Of a stretch of 64,000 nucleotides of DNA, positions 13,647 through 23,759 are shown piece after piece (within the stretch, counting starts at the first letter, position 1; each line of letters opens with the position of its first letter). This stretch comes from Sphagnum magellanicum (lineage: Eukaryota > Streptophyta > Sphagnopsida > Sphagnales > Sphagnaceae). The notes beneath the pieces were generated by a model. The model did not search any database. It had not been told where the DNA came from and saw only the letters and a program-made list of their open reading frames with translations. A program made the translations under genes and the position numbers. The stretch spans positions 18,992,501 to 19,056,500 of the forward strand of contig CM038908.1 in assembly GCA_021904315.1 (NCBI GenBank). Reading direction: 5' to 3'.

Positions 13647-13850
13647 CTGGTTCTCTGACCGACTGATGAGTAGTAGGCCATCCGCCTCTCCTGTTCCTAT
13701 CGCCTGCATACAGACCCTCTCCACCGGACTCTTCAGCCGCTCAAGTTTTCGGTTGACGGCAAGGTCTCTGCGTTGTTGGCAAGGTCTCTCGGTTGTGAGA
13801 GAGAGAGAGAGACGTACACACACAGTCAGAGTGTGAAGCTGTTTGCTCTA
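13647..13850 (-). promoter_or_regulatory. Probable 5' untranslated exon with CT tract, SNARE gene
   Basis: Read on the minus strand, a (CT)n tract (13796-13812) is followed by a stretch ending in AGAACCAG/GTACTC, a good donor site at 13647. A possible acceptor (AAGTCAG) lies just before the start codon at 13230. CT-rich leaders with a first intron in the 5' UTR are common in plant genes. An open frame in this exon does not join in frame to the SNARE coding sequence. Two to three AACCCTA units at about 13848-13863 lie at its start. Confidence 0.45.
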
Positions 13851-14170
13851 ACCCTAACCCTAAATGCACAGAGTTGCAAAAACGATGTAAAGACATCACT
13901 ATTTTAACCTACCTACTTTGTTTTGCAAACCTCCATTTTCTCAAGTTTCCCCAAGGGCTTTAATATCATCAAGAAGTACCAATTTTTTTCTAGTGTACCC
14001 TACCAAGGTACCTTGGCAGCTTCAACACTGATTCTACTATTTTCAGAAAAGTTCAAATTATCAAAAACTGTTTAGAATTCAAGTAACAACAATTTTATAT
14101 GACAAATACACTTATAATAACACTTAATGTCCAGCCACATTTGGAGAGGTAAAATTAACTTTCGTTGCAG
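13851..14170. other. Spacer between the SNARE gene and the eIF2B-like exon
   Basis: Likely contains the SNARE promoter on the minus strand. No TATA box or other motif stands out clearly. The last bases, ending in TTGCAG at 14170, look like the 3' end of an intron belonging to the eIF2B-like fragment. Confidence 0.35.
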
Positions 14171-14376
14171 AGATTGACTAATTTATGCAAGAGAGGATAG
14201 TCTTTGCAAACAAGGAGATCATAAAGCATGCAGTGACCAACACAAGAGATTTTGCTATTGATGTGCTTGTCACCCATGCTTGGTCTTGTGTGGTAGAGAT
14301 GATTCTAATTAGAGCAAAAGAGATGGGAAAGAAGTTCAGGGTTGTGGTTGTGGACTCATGGCCAAAGCTGGAGTAA
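14171..14376 (+). pseudogene. Exon of translation initiation factor eIF2B delta subunit
   Basis: eIF2B is the nucleotide exchange factor for eIF2. After an acceptor-like TTGCAG, the frame reads ERIVFANKEIIKHAVTNTRD, then CVVEMILIRAKEMGKKFRVV and VVDSWPKLE, matching the conserved catalytic-core segment of the delta subunit (family pattern ...GKKFRVVVVDSRPKLEG). A TAA at 14179-14181 interrupts the start of the exon, and the conserved YGSS is altered to HAWS. The right end meets a weak donor (GGA/GTAACT). No other exon of this gene was recognised nearby, so it is most likely a stranded, broken fragment. Confidence 0.78.
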
Positions 14377-17300
14377 CTCAGTAGTAGTAATAACTAATGT
14401 AGCTACCATCTAATCTGGCAAATGCATAGTCGATTCTTGAATGCAAACTTGATTGTTAACTAACATCTGGAGAAACAACAACGACCATCTCTCACAACAA
14501 CAGCTGCACAACATGGAAGTGTATGGCAACAAGGATGCCTATGGTGATGACAATCAGCTCTCACACAATCAACACTGGTGCAACACCACCAACATAGATA
14601 TTGCAAAATTCTTCACCAAAAAATTTCAAAGGCATGGAAACAAAGAATCAATCTCATCCACCACTTGGTTGCCATTTCACGCCAGTCCTTTGGATTACTG
14701 GTTTCTACTCATTTGGCCACGTTTCTTGTTTCATGAAGGAGAAGTACAAGCACAGAAAGCAAAAAAAAATATGCTCCTCATGTTTTTGTTAGGCACCCCT
14801 CTGCAAGAAGGTTGATACATTTCTAGCCTTCCATTGTCATCAATTATGCTCAATAACCCTTTTTTCTTTGTAGAATAGTTCGTTGTTGCCAAATCTTTGG
14901 AGCACAGGCTTAATATATTTTGCAGTGTTACTGCTTTAAATATGCTTCCTCTGTATGACATGGGTTTGGAGGCTATGACTGTGCACTGCATTGGAGGTGG
15001 AAATCTTTTTCAATATTTGACATGGGAATCACCTGATGGTCCAAAATTTTGCTTGCAATAATGAATTTCACATGCAAGGTTCTGCATAGGATTCCAATCT
15101 TCAGTTGCTCAGCTTAATTCACTTGCTTACAGTGCTTGCTATAGAGATCTATCAAGTACTTGATGATATACGTTTCAGTGACCTGGGGAGTTCATATTTT
15201 GCAGCTGATGCTATGGAAGAAGATAAGGCAGCTGAGATTGATTGCTTCACAAACACTGAATCCAGAGGAAAAAAGCAAGGTCAGGGGGCTTCAAAAATTG
15301 CAACAAGGAGCAACCCATGTAACAGATACTAGGGTTCTACCAGAAAATGGTGAGCAGCCTGAAGTGTTTTCTGACCAAGCTTCAACTTTGTTGTCCAAAA
15401 CTTGCATGCTGATTTCATGATTTTTTTGTTTGCTATGTCTCTTCAGTGCTAGGTACCATCACCACTGGACCTTTCCATTGCTTCCAGAACTAGTCAGAAA
15501 CTTAAGATACAGAATTTGTAAAAGGTTTTGCTCAGATTTTGGGTGGATTATTATACACTATTCTACACCCACTGTTTGGGAGCTGTAAAGTCAGTGGGTA
15601 GTCATGGCAGCTCATTGCTGCTATCCATGATGAAGTTGATGGTCTGACAGTTTGTGAGGGACTGCTCTCATTGTCATGTCACCATAAAATTGTTGTTGTG
15701 GAGATTTTCTGTAATTTTGTAGAATGATTTGATGTTTGGGAGTCTCTGTGTGCAGGGGGGAATGTCAGTGAGCCAAAACAAGGTCCTATTGAAGGAAATA
15801 AGGCCAAGTTGTCATCATGTTATTGAGGACATAACATGATGGGCAATCCAAGGCTTCTCAAGGTGTGCAAGCATCTCACTTTGTCTATATTTCTGTTTGG
15901 CATCCACAAGTTTACAGCGCTATGGAACTTAGTATTAGCTTGACACCATCATCAGTCACATGCATCCAATAAGAGGTCTGCACATTGTTACGATTGCAAC
16001 TTCAACTCTGATGTCCTGGAAGATTTGTCAAGTCAGATCCTCTGGTCAGAATTATTGATCAAGACAGATATGAACAATTGCAGTAAGACATAATTGGAGT
16101 GTGGGCTGTGGGTATGGTCAGATTGATAGTGGGAGCACCATATTTGGATCCATGGACTGTTGCTCAGTGCATGCTCTCACTTCTTGCCTCCTCTGCACCT
16201 TTTGTGATCTTACTCCCAGGTTCCAATCATCCTTCTCTCTCTCTTGCTCTGCCCAAACTGCAGGTGTATACAGCATAGACACACTGTGATATAGTTTGGC
16301 CTCTCTTTACGCTGTCCAAGCTGAGTGCAGGGTCTACCTTTGTAAAGCTACTTGAGAGGATTCTCTCTATCTCTACATTCATAACCCTGATTCTGACATT
16401 GTAAACCTTCCACTCTGGGTGTGGGTCCAGACCATGAGGATAATGGTGAACTAAGTCCGGTTTGCTGGGTGTCATACGATGATTCCTTCCTCTGTAGTTT
16501 GTGTATTCATAATTGGGTCATTAGAAGACAATTCTGTACATTAGAGGCCTGTGGAGGGAGGGGGATATGGTGAATAGCCACTAGCAGAGTGCATGCACCA
16601 CTTGCAAGCAGAGCACATGGCAGTTGCACTTCTCTTCTCGTTAGGCACTCCCACTTCTCTTCTTGTTCTTGTACAATCAGATAGGTTGCAAACAATTTGG
16701 GTGTAATGGCCAGTCCACTTTTCAACCATTGCCATGTTTTGTTTGAAGGTAGGCATGACCTTATTAGAGACAGCTGAGGTCAATAACCTTCAAAGTGGAG
16801 AAGAAGCTGCACTGTCTAGTCACTAATTTTGCAACTGTCTGGTCACTAATACTTCATTGTACTTGACTTCATCAGTAGAAATTTGCAATGGTATGGTAGT
16901 AACAGGAATTTTGCTCAGTTGTGTCATTCTAAATTTATTGTGTTGAGGTTGTAAGGATGTAAGGGTATTGAAGTTCATTGTGTAATGAAAGGTAGAAACT
17001 GCATAATTGCAGCATGTTCTTAACTTGTTTAGCAACATAAAGCACCAAATTGCAGCATGGTTGCAAATTTGGAATGTACACAATAGATCAAAGAACAAAA
17101 ATTCTATTCTTCTAGACGAACTTGGTTCGAACACTTCATGTAGGAGTTTTATCAGTGTACACCAATAAATCATCTAGTTGTAATGAAGTTGTCACTGCAG
17201 GCACCTAAATATGCAAATGAGTTCAACAGTAGGGTATGTTCTCAGCAGCATGCCATCACCAACACATGAGTGTTCATTATTGGAATATGTGCACACTTTC

Positions 17301-17527
17301 TCAATACCTCAAAGCTTACAATCGTTACCTGTCCCTGACTTTTATGGTGTTGTAGATGTCAGTGCAGCTGATTTTGTTCCATGACCTTTCTGAGAGAGAG
17401 GAAAAAAAAGAGAACAAATTGAATTGGTGTGGGTTGCTGAGGGCATCCTTTCCTTTCAGATGTGGGACATTATCCAACCTTTGCCACATTCCTGTCATTT
17501 TCACAATCCATTCTCATGTAATCCATC
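14377..17527. other. Gene-island DNA without a recognised gene
   Basis: Composition is like introns or untranslated exons rather than the AT-rich transposon DNA. Several short open frames exist, but none shows a conserved domain I recognise. A minus-strand frame at 16541-16783 contains GHYTQIV, resembling a PR-1/CAP signature, without supporting context. The stretch could be introns of the broken eIF2B gene or a non-coding transcript. Confidence 0.35.
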
Positions 17528-18078
17528 TGGTGGCGTGAATGAATCCAAAATCCAAACAGCTTAGGTTCGTTGCAGCAAACTCATCAGGTACATAAAAAGT
17601 CGTACATCATGAGGTTCCTTATTTTAAGGAGTAGACGTAGGATGAAGATGTAGAAATGTGTAGCGCAGTGAAGGAGGAGCTCCGATTGTGTTGGTTACAC
17701 ACCGTACACGTATGTGTACACAACCGGTTTTCTCATGGAAGAGATGGAGGAACACATGCCTGGGGCTGTGAGTTTGAAATCGTCATGTGGGAATTTGAGC
17801 AAGCTCGTGGCCGAGAGCCAGAGCTGCCTCCACAAGGCACCGCTACTGAGAAGAGCAGCCGTGCATTTCTGAAGTGCACGCGTTCGTATATTACAATTCA
17901 GATCGAGGGAGGTTAGGAGTGCCGCGAATTTGCACAATTCGTCGCACACTGAGTAGTTTGCGCGCGCGATGATATGACCGCGTGCAAGTCCCGTTGAAAA
18001 ATAAGGATTGTCAGTCAATCTGGTGGCGTGAATGAATGCAAAAGCCAAACAGGTCAGGTTCGTTGCAGCAAACTCTTG
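17528..18078. repeat. Pair of 60-bp direct repeats upstream of U2
   Basis: Copies at about 17528-17587 and 18019-18078 share CTGGTGGCGTGAATGAAT and GGTTCGTTGCAGCAAACTC, with only a few differences. They are 491 bp apart. They lie 0.4-0.9 kb upstream of the U2 gene in unusually GC-rich DNA. The purpose is unknown; they could mark a duplicated promoter or leader. Confidence 0.75.
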
Positions 18079-18368
18079 GAAACTCGGTTGGCAGCCAGAC
18101 AGCAATGTGAAGGCGGCTGCCGCAGCAAGCGCGCAGAATGAAAAGAGGGAAAGAAAAATCACAAGCACCTCCGCTCCGAAGGCCAGGGAGGATTGCCGTA
18201 AGAGCGAAGAATAAGGCAAGCGACGAGGAGCCCCGCGCCCCCAAGTGCCACTTCCCCTAGACCCAGCTAATTTCAAAAGACAACGGCTGGGAACTGCCGC
18301 GATGCCGCAACGCTCCTGAGCGAGTAATAAGTGCAGAACAGCCGACGAAGGAAGCCCATGTTTCGTTA

Positions 18369-18413
18369 ATCCCATATAAATTGCCGCTATGGGTGTAAGA
18401 GCAGAGTATATAA
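18369..18413 (+). promoter_or_regulatory. U2 snRNA promoter: USE-like element and TATA box
   Basis: A TATA box (TATATAA, 18407-18413) lies about 30 bp before the U2 start. ATCCCATATAA at 18369-18379 matches the plant snRNA upstream sequence element (RTCCCACATCG) at 8 of 11 positions and starts at -70. The gap between them is 27 bp, between the spacings known for Pol II (about 33) and Pol III (about 23) plant snRNA genes. U2 is a Pol II gene in plants studied. Confidence 0.65.
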
Positions 18414-18438
18414 TGGTCGATCGAACAAATCGAGCTTC

Positions 18439-18634
18439 ATACCTTTCTCGGCCTTTTGGCTAAGATCAAGTGTAGTATCTGTTCTTATCAGTTTAATATC
18501 TGATACGAGGCTCCTCGAGCCTCATGATATTAATCTAACTTCTCTCGGGGGCGGGACCGTTGGGTAGCTTGCTGCCTGGCCCCGCAGGTGTCGCCTTGGT
18601 TTTGCTCTACATCCTAGTCTGGCGCACCCCCTCT
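18439..18634 (+). ncRNA. U2: U2 spliceosomal snRNA
   Basis: U2 pairs with the intron branch point during splicing. The 5' end (ATACCTTTCTCGGCCTTTTG) and the following segment, with the branch-point recognition sequence GTAGTA and the stem IIa region, match the plant U2 I know. Stem IIb is intact (GAGGCT...AGCCTC). Stem III (GCGGGACC...GGCCCCGC) and stem IV (GGTGTCGCC...GGCGCACC) can form. The 3' end is placed just after GGCGCACCCC by family length (about 196 nt). Odd points: the expected U-rich Sm site after stem IIb is TAATCTAACTTCTCTC, poor for an Sm site, and the stem IV loop has TTGCTCTAC instead of the usual TTGCACTAC. No clear 3' box was found. It may be a variant or an early-stage pseudogene. 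Confidence 0.88.
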
Positions 18635-18639
18635 CCCTT

Positions 18640-19795
18640 TCGGGGGATCCGAATAATGTAAACAGAACTTCTCATGTGCATTGTGGGGTAATAGAAACCA
18701 TCAGGCACTAGGAAATCGGACTATGAGAAATGTGCAAACCTCGTTTGGGAGCTCATCATCAGATTGCCAGACACTATCAACACAAAAGGATCTGATCCCA
18801 TCATCACAACATGTGGGTATTGCAAAAGCCTTTTTACATAAACTTCACTTAAGCTAATTTTTAACACTCCAATGATATCATGCAAGGTTAACCCTCGATG
18901 TATTGCATTAGGTGCGCGAAGGCATATTGTAATATTTACATTTGAGGTACATTCAAAAATTATCAACCACCATAATAAGTCTAAACCAAGGGTATAGCTA
19001 ACAAGGCTTAAACCGAAGGTAGCTAACAAAATGTAATACTCCATGTTTATGAACAACTCTAATTGCAATAACTCCATTTTTTAAGACAACTTCAATCAAA
19101 AGTGGCAAAATGCCAAAGGGAGTGCAATACCTTTGTGATTCTATAAACTCTGATAAAAAAGGACGAGGACATTTGCAATGTTTATATATATTTTGCAAAC
19201 TTTATCTAACATTTGGCTAACATTGTAGGGGTGCTTGCAATATGCTTATTTGTTTAGGTTGTCAACGTTTTGTTTCTTTGTTGTTCCAGTGATGAATTTC
19301 ATTTGGAATTGGTTTGTAGGATTTTTTGAAGGAAAAAATGGTTAGTTGATTTTTTTTGTAGTGATCCTTTTAGTTTGGTAGTCCTTTTCGACACACATTA
19401 AATTTTTATTCAAATCTATGTTTCTTGAATAACTCGATTTTGGTTGCATTCAAACCCTTCGTGTAAATTGTTTAATTTTAAACTTATGTTCAAATATTAT
19501 TTGTTAATTGCAAAGTTGCAAGAAGAAGATTGAAGACTAGAATTCAATGGTGAACAACATGACTTTGGTTCCTTTTGACACATTGTTGAAACACTCGAGA
19601 TCCTTGAAAGCTTAAGGCCTAGTCTATATAGATATAGTGGACCCTTGTGTTGTTGGCCCAAATGGGATCATCTTCAAGGTTCCAAAAGGCATGGCTTTTC
19701 AAAATTTTCATTGGCCCAAATGTGAACTCAAATGTCATTGGCCTCGAGTAGTATTAAGGTTTGGAACATGAAAAAGGTGAATAGAAGGGCTAAAT
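18640..19795. other. AT-rich DNA downstream of U2
   Basis: Two minus-strand open frames (18721-19077 and 18998-19198) may be pieces of one decayed protein, because their frames could be joined by a shift near 19.0 kb. I do not recognise the product. From about 19.7 kb the sequence resembles 21.05-21.15 kb (TTGGCCCAA..., ATGAAAGGACAATA-like), suggesting one element split by later insertions. Confidence 0.35.
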
Positions 19796-19799
19796 AATG

Positions 19800-20245
19800 A
19801 AAGGACATATACAACGACCAATGGGAGATTCCTTTGCATTTCCCCATGAGATGAAGAGGCAAATGGTTTTCCTCATGTGACATGAAAAGGCATTGATTGG
19901 TCAAGATGGCTGCATGGGAGGATGGACAATGAAAGATTCCCCATGAATTTCCCCATGGGATGAAAAGGCAAATGCATCTTAATGTGGCATGAAAAAGCAT
20001 TAATTAGTTGAGATGGTTGAATGAGAAGATGGCCAATAAAAGATTCCCCATGCATTTTCCCATGAAATGAAGAGGCCAATGCATCCTAATGTGGCATAAA
20101 GAAACATTAATTAGTTGAGATGGTTGAATGGGAAGATGGCCAATAAAAGATTCCCCATGCATTTTCCAATGAAAAGGCCAATGCATTTCATGTGACATGA
20201 AAAGGCATTGATTGATTGGGATGGTTAAATGGAAGGATGGCCAAT
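19800..20245. repeat. Minisatellite, about 107-bp unit, four copies
   Basis: GATTCC anchors at 19827, 19935, 20042 and 20149 give spacings of 108, 107 and 107 bp. Each unit contains CCCCATG..., AAAGGC(A/C)AATGCAT and TTGATGGTTGAATGG-like blocks. Overlapping minus-strand open frames are a by-product of the repeats. Confidence 0.8.
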
Positions 20246-20264
20246 AGGACAATAAATGGGTCCT

Positions 20265-20445
20265 ATTACATTTTTCTTGGGGGCAAGACTGTTCAGTAGC
20301 TTGCTGCCTGGCCCAGCAGGTGTCGCCTTAGTCTTACACTACCTCCTGGGCTTGCACACTCCTCCCCTTTGGGAGGCTCAAACAACACTAACTGGATTTC
20401 TTCATAATACATCCCTCAGATAATAAGAAAGCACTACAGGAATTG
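20265..20445 (+). pseudogene. 3' fragment of U2 snRNA with its 3' flank
   Basis: GTAGCTTGCTGCCTGGCCC and CAGGTGTCGCCTTAG match U2 from stem III onward. The similarity begins just before stem III and continues beyond the mature 3' end into the flank of the 18.4-kb gene (GGATCCGAATAATGTAAACA there against GGCTCAAACAACACTAACT here, then CTTCATAATACAT). The 5' half, with the branch-point sequence, is absent. Because the genomic 3' flank is included, this arose by DNA duplication, not by reverse transcription of the snRNA. Confidence 0.82.
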
Positions 20446-20727
20446 AGATGTGTTTATGGTGTCAAAATTACAGTAATGTGCAGCAGTGAGATGTTATGCT
20501 AAAACTGTTTCTTGTCCTATTTTGGTATCAAAATTGCACATTTCTGAAAATCAGGTTTTTTAGTCAAACATAACACATATGTTATCAAGTGCCACAATAT
20601 ACCAAATTACAACAAGAAACATTTTTTACATAACATCTCACTGCTGCACATTACTGGAATTTTGACACCATAAACACATCTCAACTCCTGCAGTGCTTTC
20701 TTATTATCTGAGGGATGTATTATGAAT
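20403..20727. repeat. Large inverted repeat (hairpin), about 115-bp arms
   Basis: The left arm 20403-20516 and right arm 20610-20727 are near-perfect reverse complements (for example ACATCCCTCAGATAATAAGA against TCTTATTATCTGAGGGATGT), with only a few mismatches. The loop is about 95 bp and contains a further TTTTGGTAT/ATACCAAA pairing. The start of the left arm coincides with the U2 3'-flank homology. A transcript would fold into a long double-stranded RNA. Confidence 0.88.
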
Positions 20728-21499
20728 AAGATACAGACACCAAAGTTTTGAACTAATTTGAGCTTAACAAGTGGCAATTTAAAGAAAATCATCTTTTCTT
20801 CAACAATGGCCATGTTTATTGTTTCTGGTGATTTAGAAATGTTATAATGTTTAGGAATTTGTTGAAAGAGCATTTAAAACATTTAAAATTTAAGATTATG
20901 CATATTTGCACTAGTGTCCTACATTGGAGGATCTAGTTGAGAATGAATTTATTTATTTTTCTTTAGTAAATTACTTTTTTTTACATGAATATCACATGAA
21001 GAGGCATTGACTGGTTGAAATGCCTCAATTGTTATTAGTCAAAATTTGAATATGACTCCTTATTGGCCCAAGTGTTATTGCTCCAAGTGTTAGGGTTTGG
21101 GATGTGAAGTGGTAAGTTATGAAAGGACAATATGATGAAAAAACATCGAATGGTTGGAAAATTCAAATTTTTAATTTTTAATTAATTTTCAATGATAAAA
21201 ATCATTCAATTCAACAAATCAATGTGCTAAAAATGCATGGACAAACCACTATAAGTAACCACCCAATTTGACTTTGGGTGGTCTTCACATAACAAAAATT
21301 ACTCATGATTTTTTTGAATGTGCAAATCTCACTAGAAACTCACCAAAGTGGTCATGTAGTGGGAAGCAATGGTGGTTTAGAAATTTTTTGTTTGAAATCC
21401 TTTTAGGCATGGTTGAAAATTTTTCATTTCACTTTTCAAACCACTTGGGTGGTTTTTCCTAATGTGCATTCCAAGCATTGTGCACAAAATTATTCACCT
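20728..21499. other. AT-rich DNA, decayed element flank
   Basis: No gene is recognised. A minus-strand open frame (20607-20873) overlaps the hairpin arm and has no known relatives that I can name. The segment near 20995-21150 resembles 19.70-19.90 kb, so the minisatellite, U2 fragment and hairpin probably interrupt one older element. Confidence 0.35.
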
Positions 21500-22140
21500 T
21501 ACAAGGTAGGTAGGTAGGTAGGTAGGCACCATGTAAGTTAAATGCCATGTGGTTTGACTTGGCTGACCAATGTTTAAATGCCACATGTTTGTACTTAAGT
21601 TTGATGTAGCCACTAAGTAACATAAAATTGAATACTAAGTGAGTATAAATAAAAATATACCTACGTTAAATTAAGTATACTTAGGTCATGCTTCACTAAC
21701 CTAACATAGGTATGACCTAGTTAAATATAGTTAAGTTATACCTAGCCTAATGTATCAATCTATAGTTAGGTTGGGTAGAAAAGGATATGTACTTAAAGTA
21801 TGTCTATTGTAACCTACAACTAGGTTATGTATATCGTAATTTATACATAGATTAAATATATCATACCCTATGTATCGAGGTTAGGTATTAATATACATTT
21901 TTTTGCACCTACCTAGGTACATAATAATTTATATTTACATTAAGGTAGACTCGGCCTAATTATTTACATGTAGCTAACCCAAATATAGCTTATACGTAAT
22001 TGGTCTATACATACTTAGTCTATATGTACATAGCTTCTACATACCTACTTTATACATACCTAGCCCTACATATAAACTACATTATTTAAATATTTTACCC
22101 TACCTTGCTTATATTTTATATATACCATTTCCCCAAAACT
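21500..22140. repeat. TAGG/ACCT-rich tract
   Basis: A perfect (TAGG)5 run near 21505-21525 is followed by GCCATGTGG and by a long stretch rich in TACCTA, TAGGTT and TATACATA. It belongs to the same family of tracts as those at 5.2, 26.0 and 29.0 kb. Confidence 0.65.
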
Positions 22141-23390
22141 TGACATTTTGACTAGGACAAATATGAGTAGTGATCATTTTTTAATCATACAATTATATAT
22201 GCCACATTTTTGTGTTTAGTCATATACTTGTAACCATAGATATGACTACATAATTAAAAAAATTCATGGATTGGATTATGTGACTAAAAAGTTTTTTTAT
22301 GAATATCATATAATTATTTAATAATATAAAATTTAAAACATTAAAAAGATGAGAATTAAGAGGGAAAATAAATAGAAGGTAGACATATGTGTGTATGTAA
22401 TAAGCATATTATAAACTTGTAAATGATGGAACACATAATTAGTACCTTATAATTTCTAGAATTTTTGCCTTATAGTCACTAATTATTTAATGCGAATTTT
22501 TTGATAGTGGCTAAAAACATTTTGGGATAAATCTTTTGATTTTTGAGAAACACCCAAAAAAAATGAAAAATGAATTACCAAGGTTTTTGACACCATAAAA
22601 TTAAATAAAATTTGATGCCTAGAATATAATTAAAACATTTAAGTTGGGACTCTTGCTCAAAGGTTTATTTAAATGAATATTTTATTTGATCTTTTGACAT
22701 TAAATAATGAAATATATTCTTATTAAGGATATCCAAAGAATTCCAAAAGAAATGCACATGCCCCAAAATGGCATTGTTTTTCGTGTTTCCATGTGATGGG
22801 TAGTAAACAATATGAAATTTGATCTTTATTCATTTATCAAAACATTTGGTCATACAACTTGGAATTTTTTAATAATTCATATTAAATCACATTTAATGAA
22901 CTAAATGTTTTAAAAAATAAGATTAAAATTGACTATTCACAATAAAATTTGATAAAAATTTGAAATTAAAAACATATGTTTATTATTTAATAATTATGAC
23001 ATTTAAATATTTTTAATTTTTAAAAATAAAATTTAAAATAATATTATATGTTTCATTAACCATATTTTATTTTTAAATACTTTTTAAATTACAAATAAAT
23101 AAAACACAACATTTATAAAAAATTTATTAATTTTTTGTAATTTTAAAAGGTGGGGGAATATTATATATATACTACCAAAAAACCATGTCAATTTCAAATA
23201 TGTTTATTTACAAATTGTTATATGAAAAAAAAAAATCTTCAAGATATCATTGTTGTTCAAATGTATCAAATAGTGAAGATTCAAATGCATTAGTCTGCAC
23301 ATGATACATGCCCTAAACATATTCAAACTACAAATATTACTTGTGATGAGCTAATAAAAAAAGTTTTTCACCAAAAAATAAATAAAATCT
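22141..23390. other. Very AT-rich DNA without genes
   Basis: Long A/T runs, no open frame of note, no matching ends. I see nothing further. Confidence 0.5.
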
Positions 23391-23759
23391 TACACTAGTA
23401 CAAATCAGCCAAAATGTAACCATTCAATTTACGATTACATGCGACTTATAGTTGTTTGCGACTAGATTTGAGAATATTTGCAACTACAAGACCAACTTTC
23501 AACTATCTTGGTCATTTTCACAACTATGATGCAACTATTAAAATTTTCATCTTATTGGTTACATCAATTTTACATTTATTTTCATCCATTAATAGGTTAA
23601 TATGTCCCATTAGTCGCAATAGTCACCAAATTGGTTGCATCCTAAAGGTATTCTACAATGACATAGGGGTATATTTTAATGTACGTACTAAAATTATATA
23701 TATATATATAATATGCATACATATGTATATTGTTCATATAATGAATCACAAAATTATAA

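Noticed and set aside
16541..16783. GHYTQIV in a minus-strand frame, like the PR-1/CAP signature
   Set aside because: Only this short motif matches; the conserved tryptophan, cysteines and surrounding sequence of the family are missing.
17125..17140. GGTTCGAAC, resembling a tRNA T-loop
   Set aside because: No A-box, anticodon stem or acceptor stem can be drawn upstream.
17695..18375. 226-codon minus-strand open frame upstream of U2
   Set aside because: It lies in GC-rich DNA where stops are rare, overlaps the U2 promoter and a direct repeat, and shows no domain.
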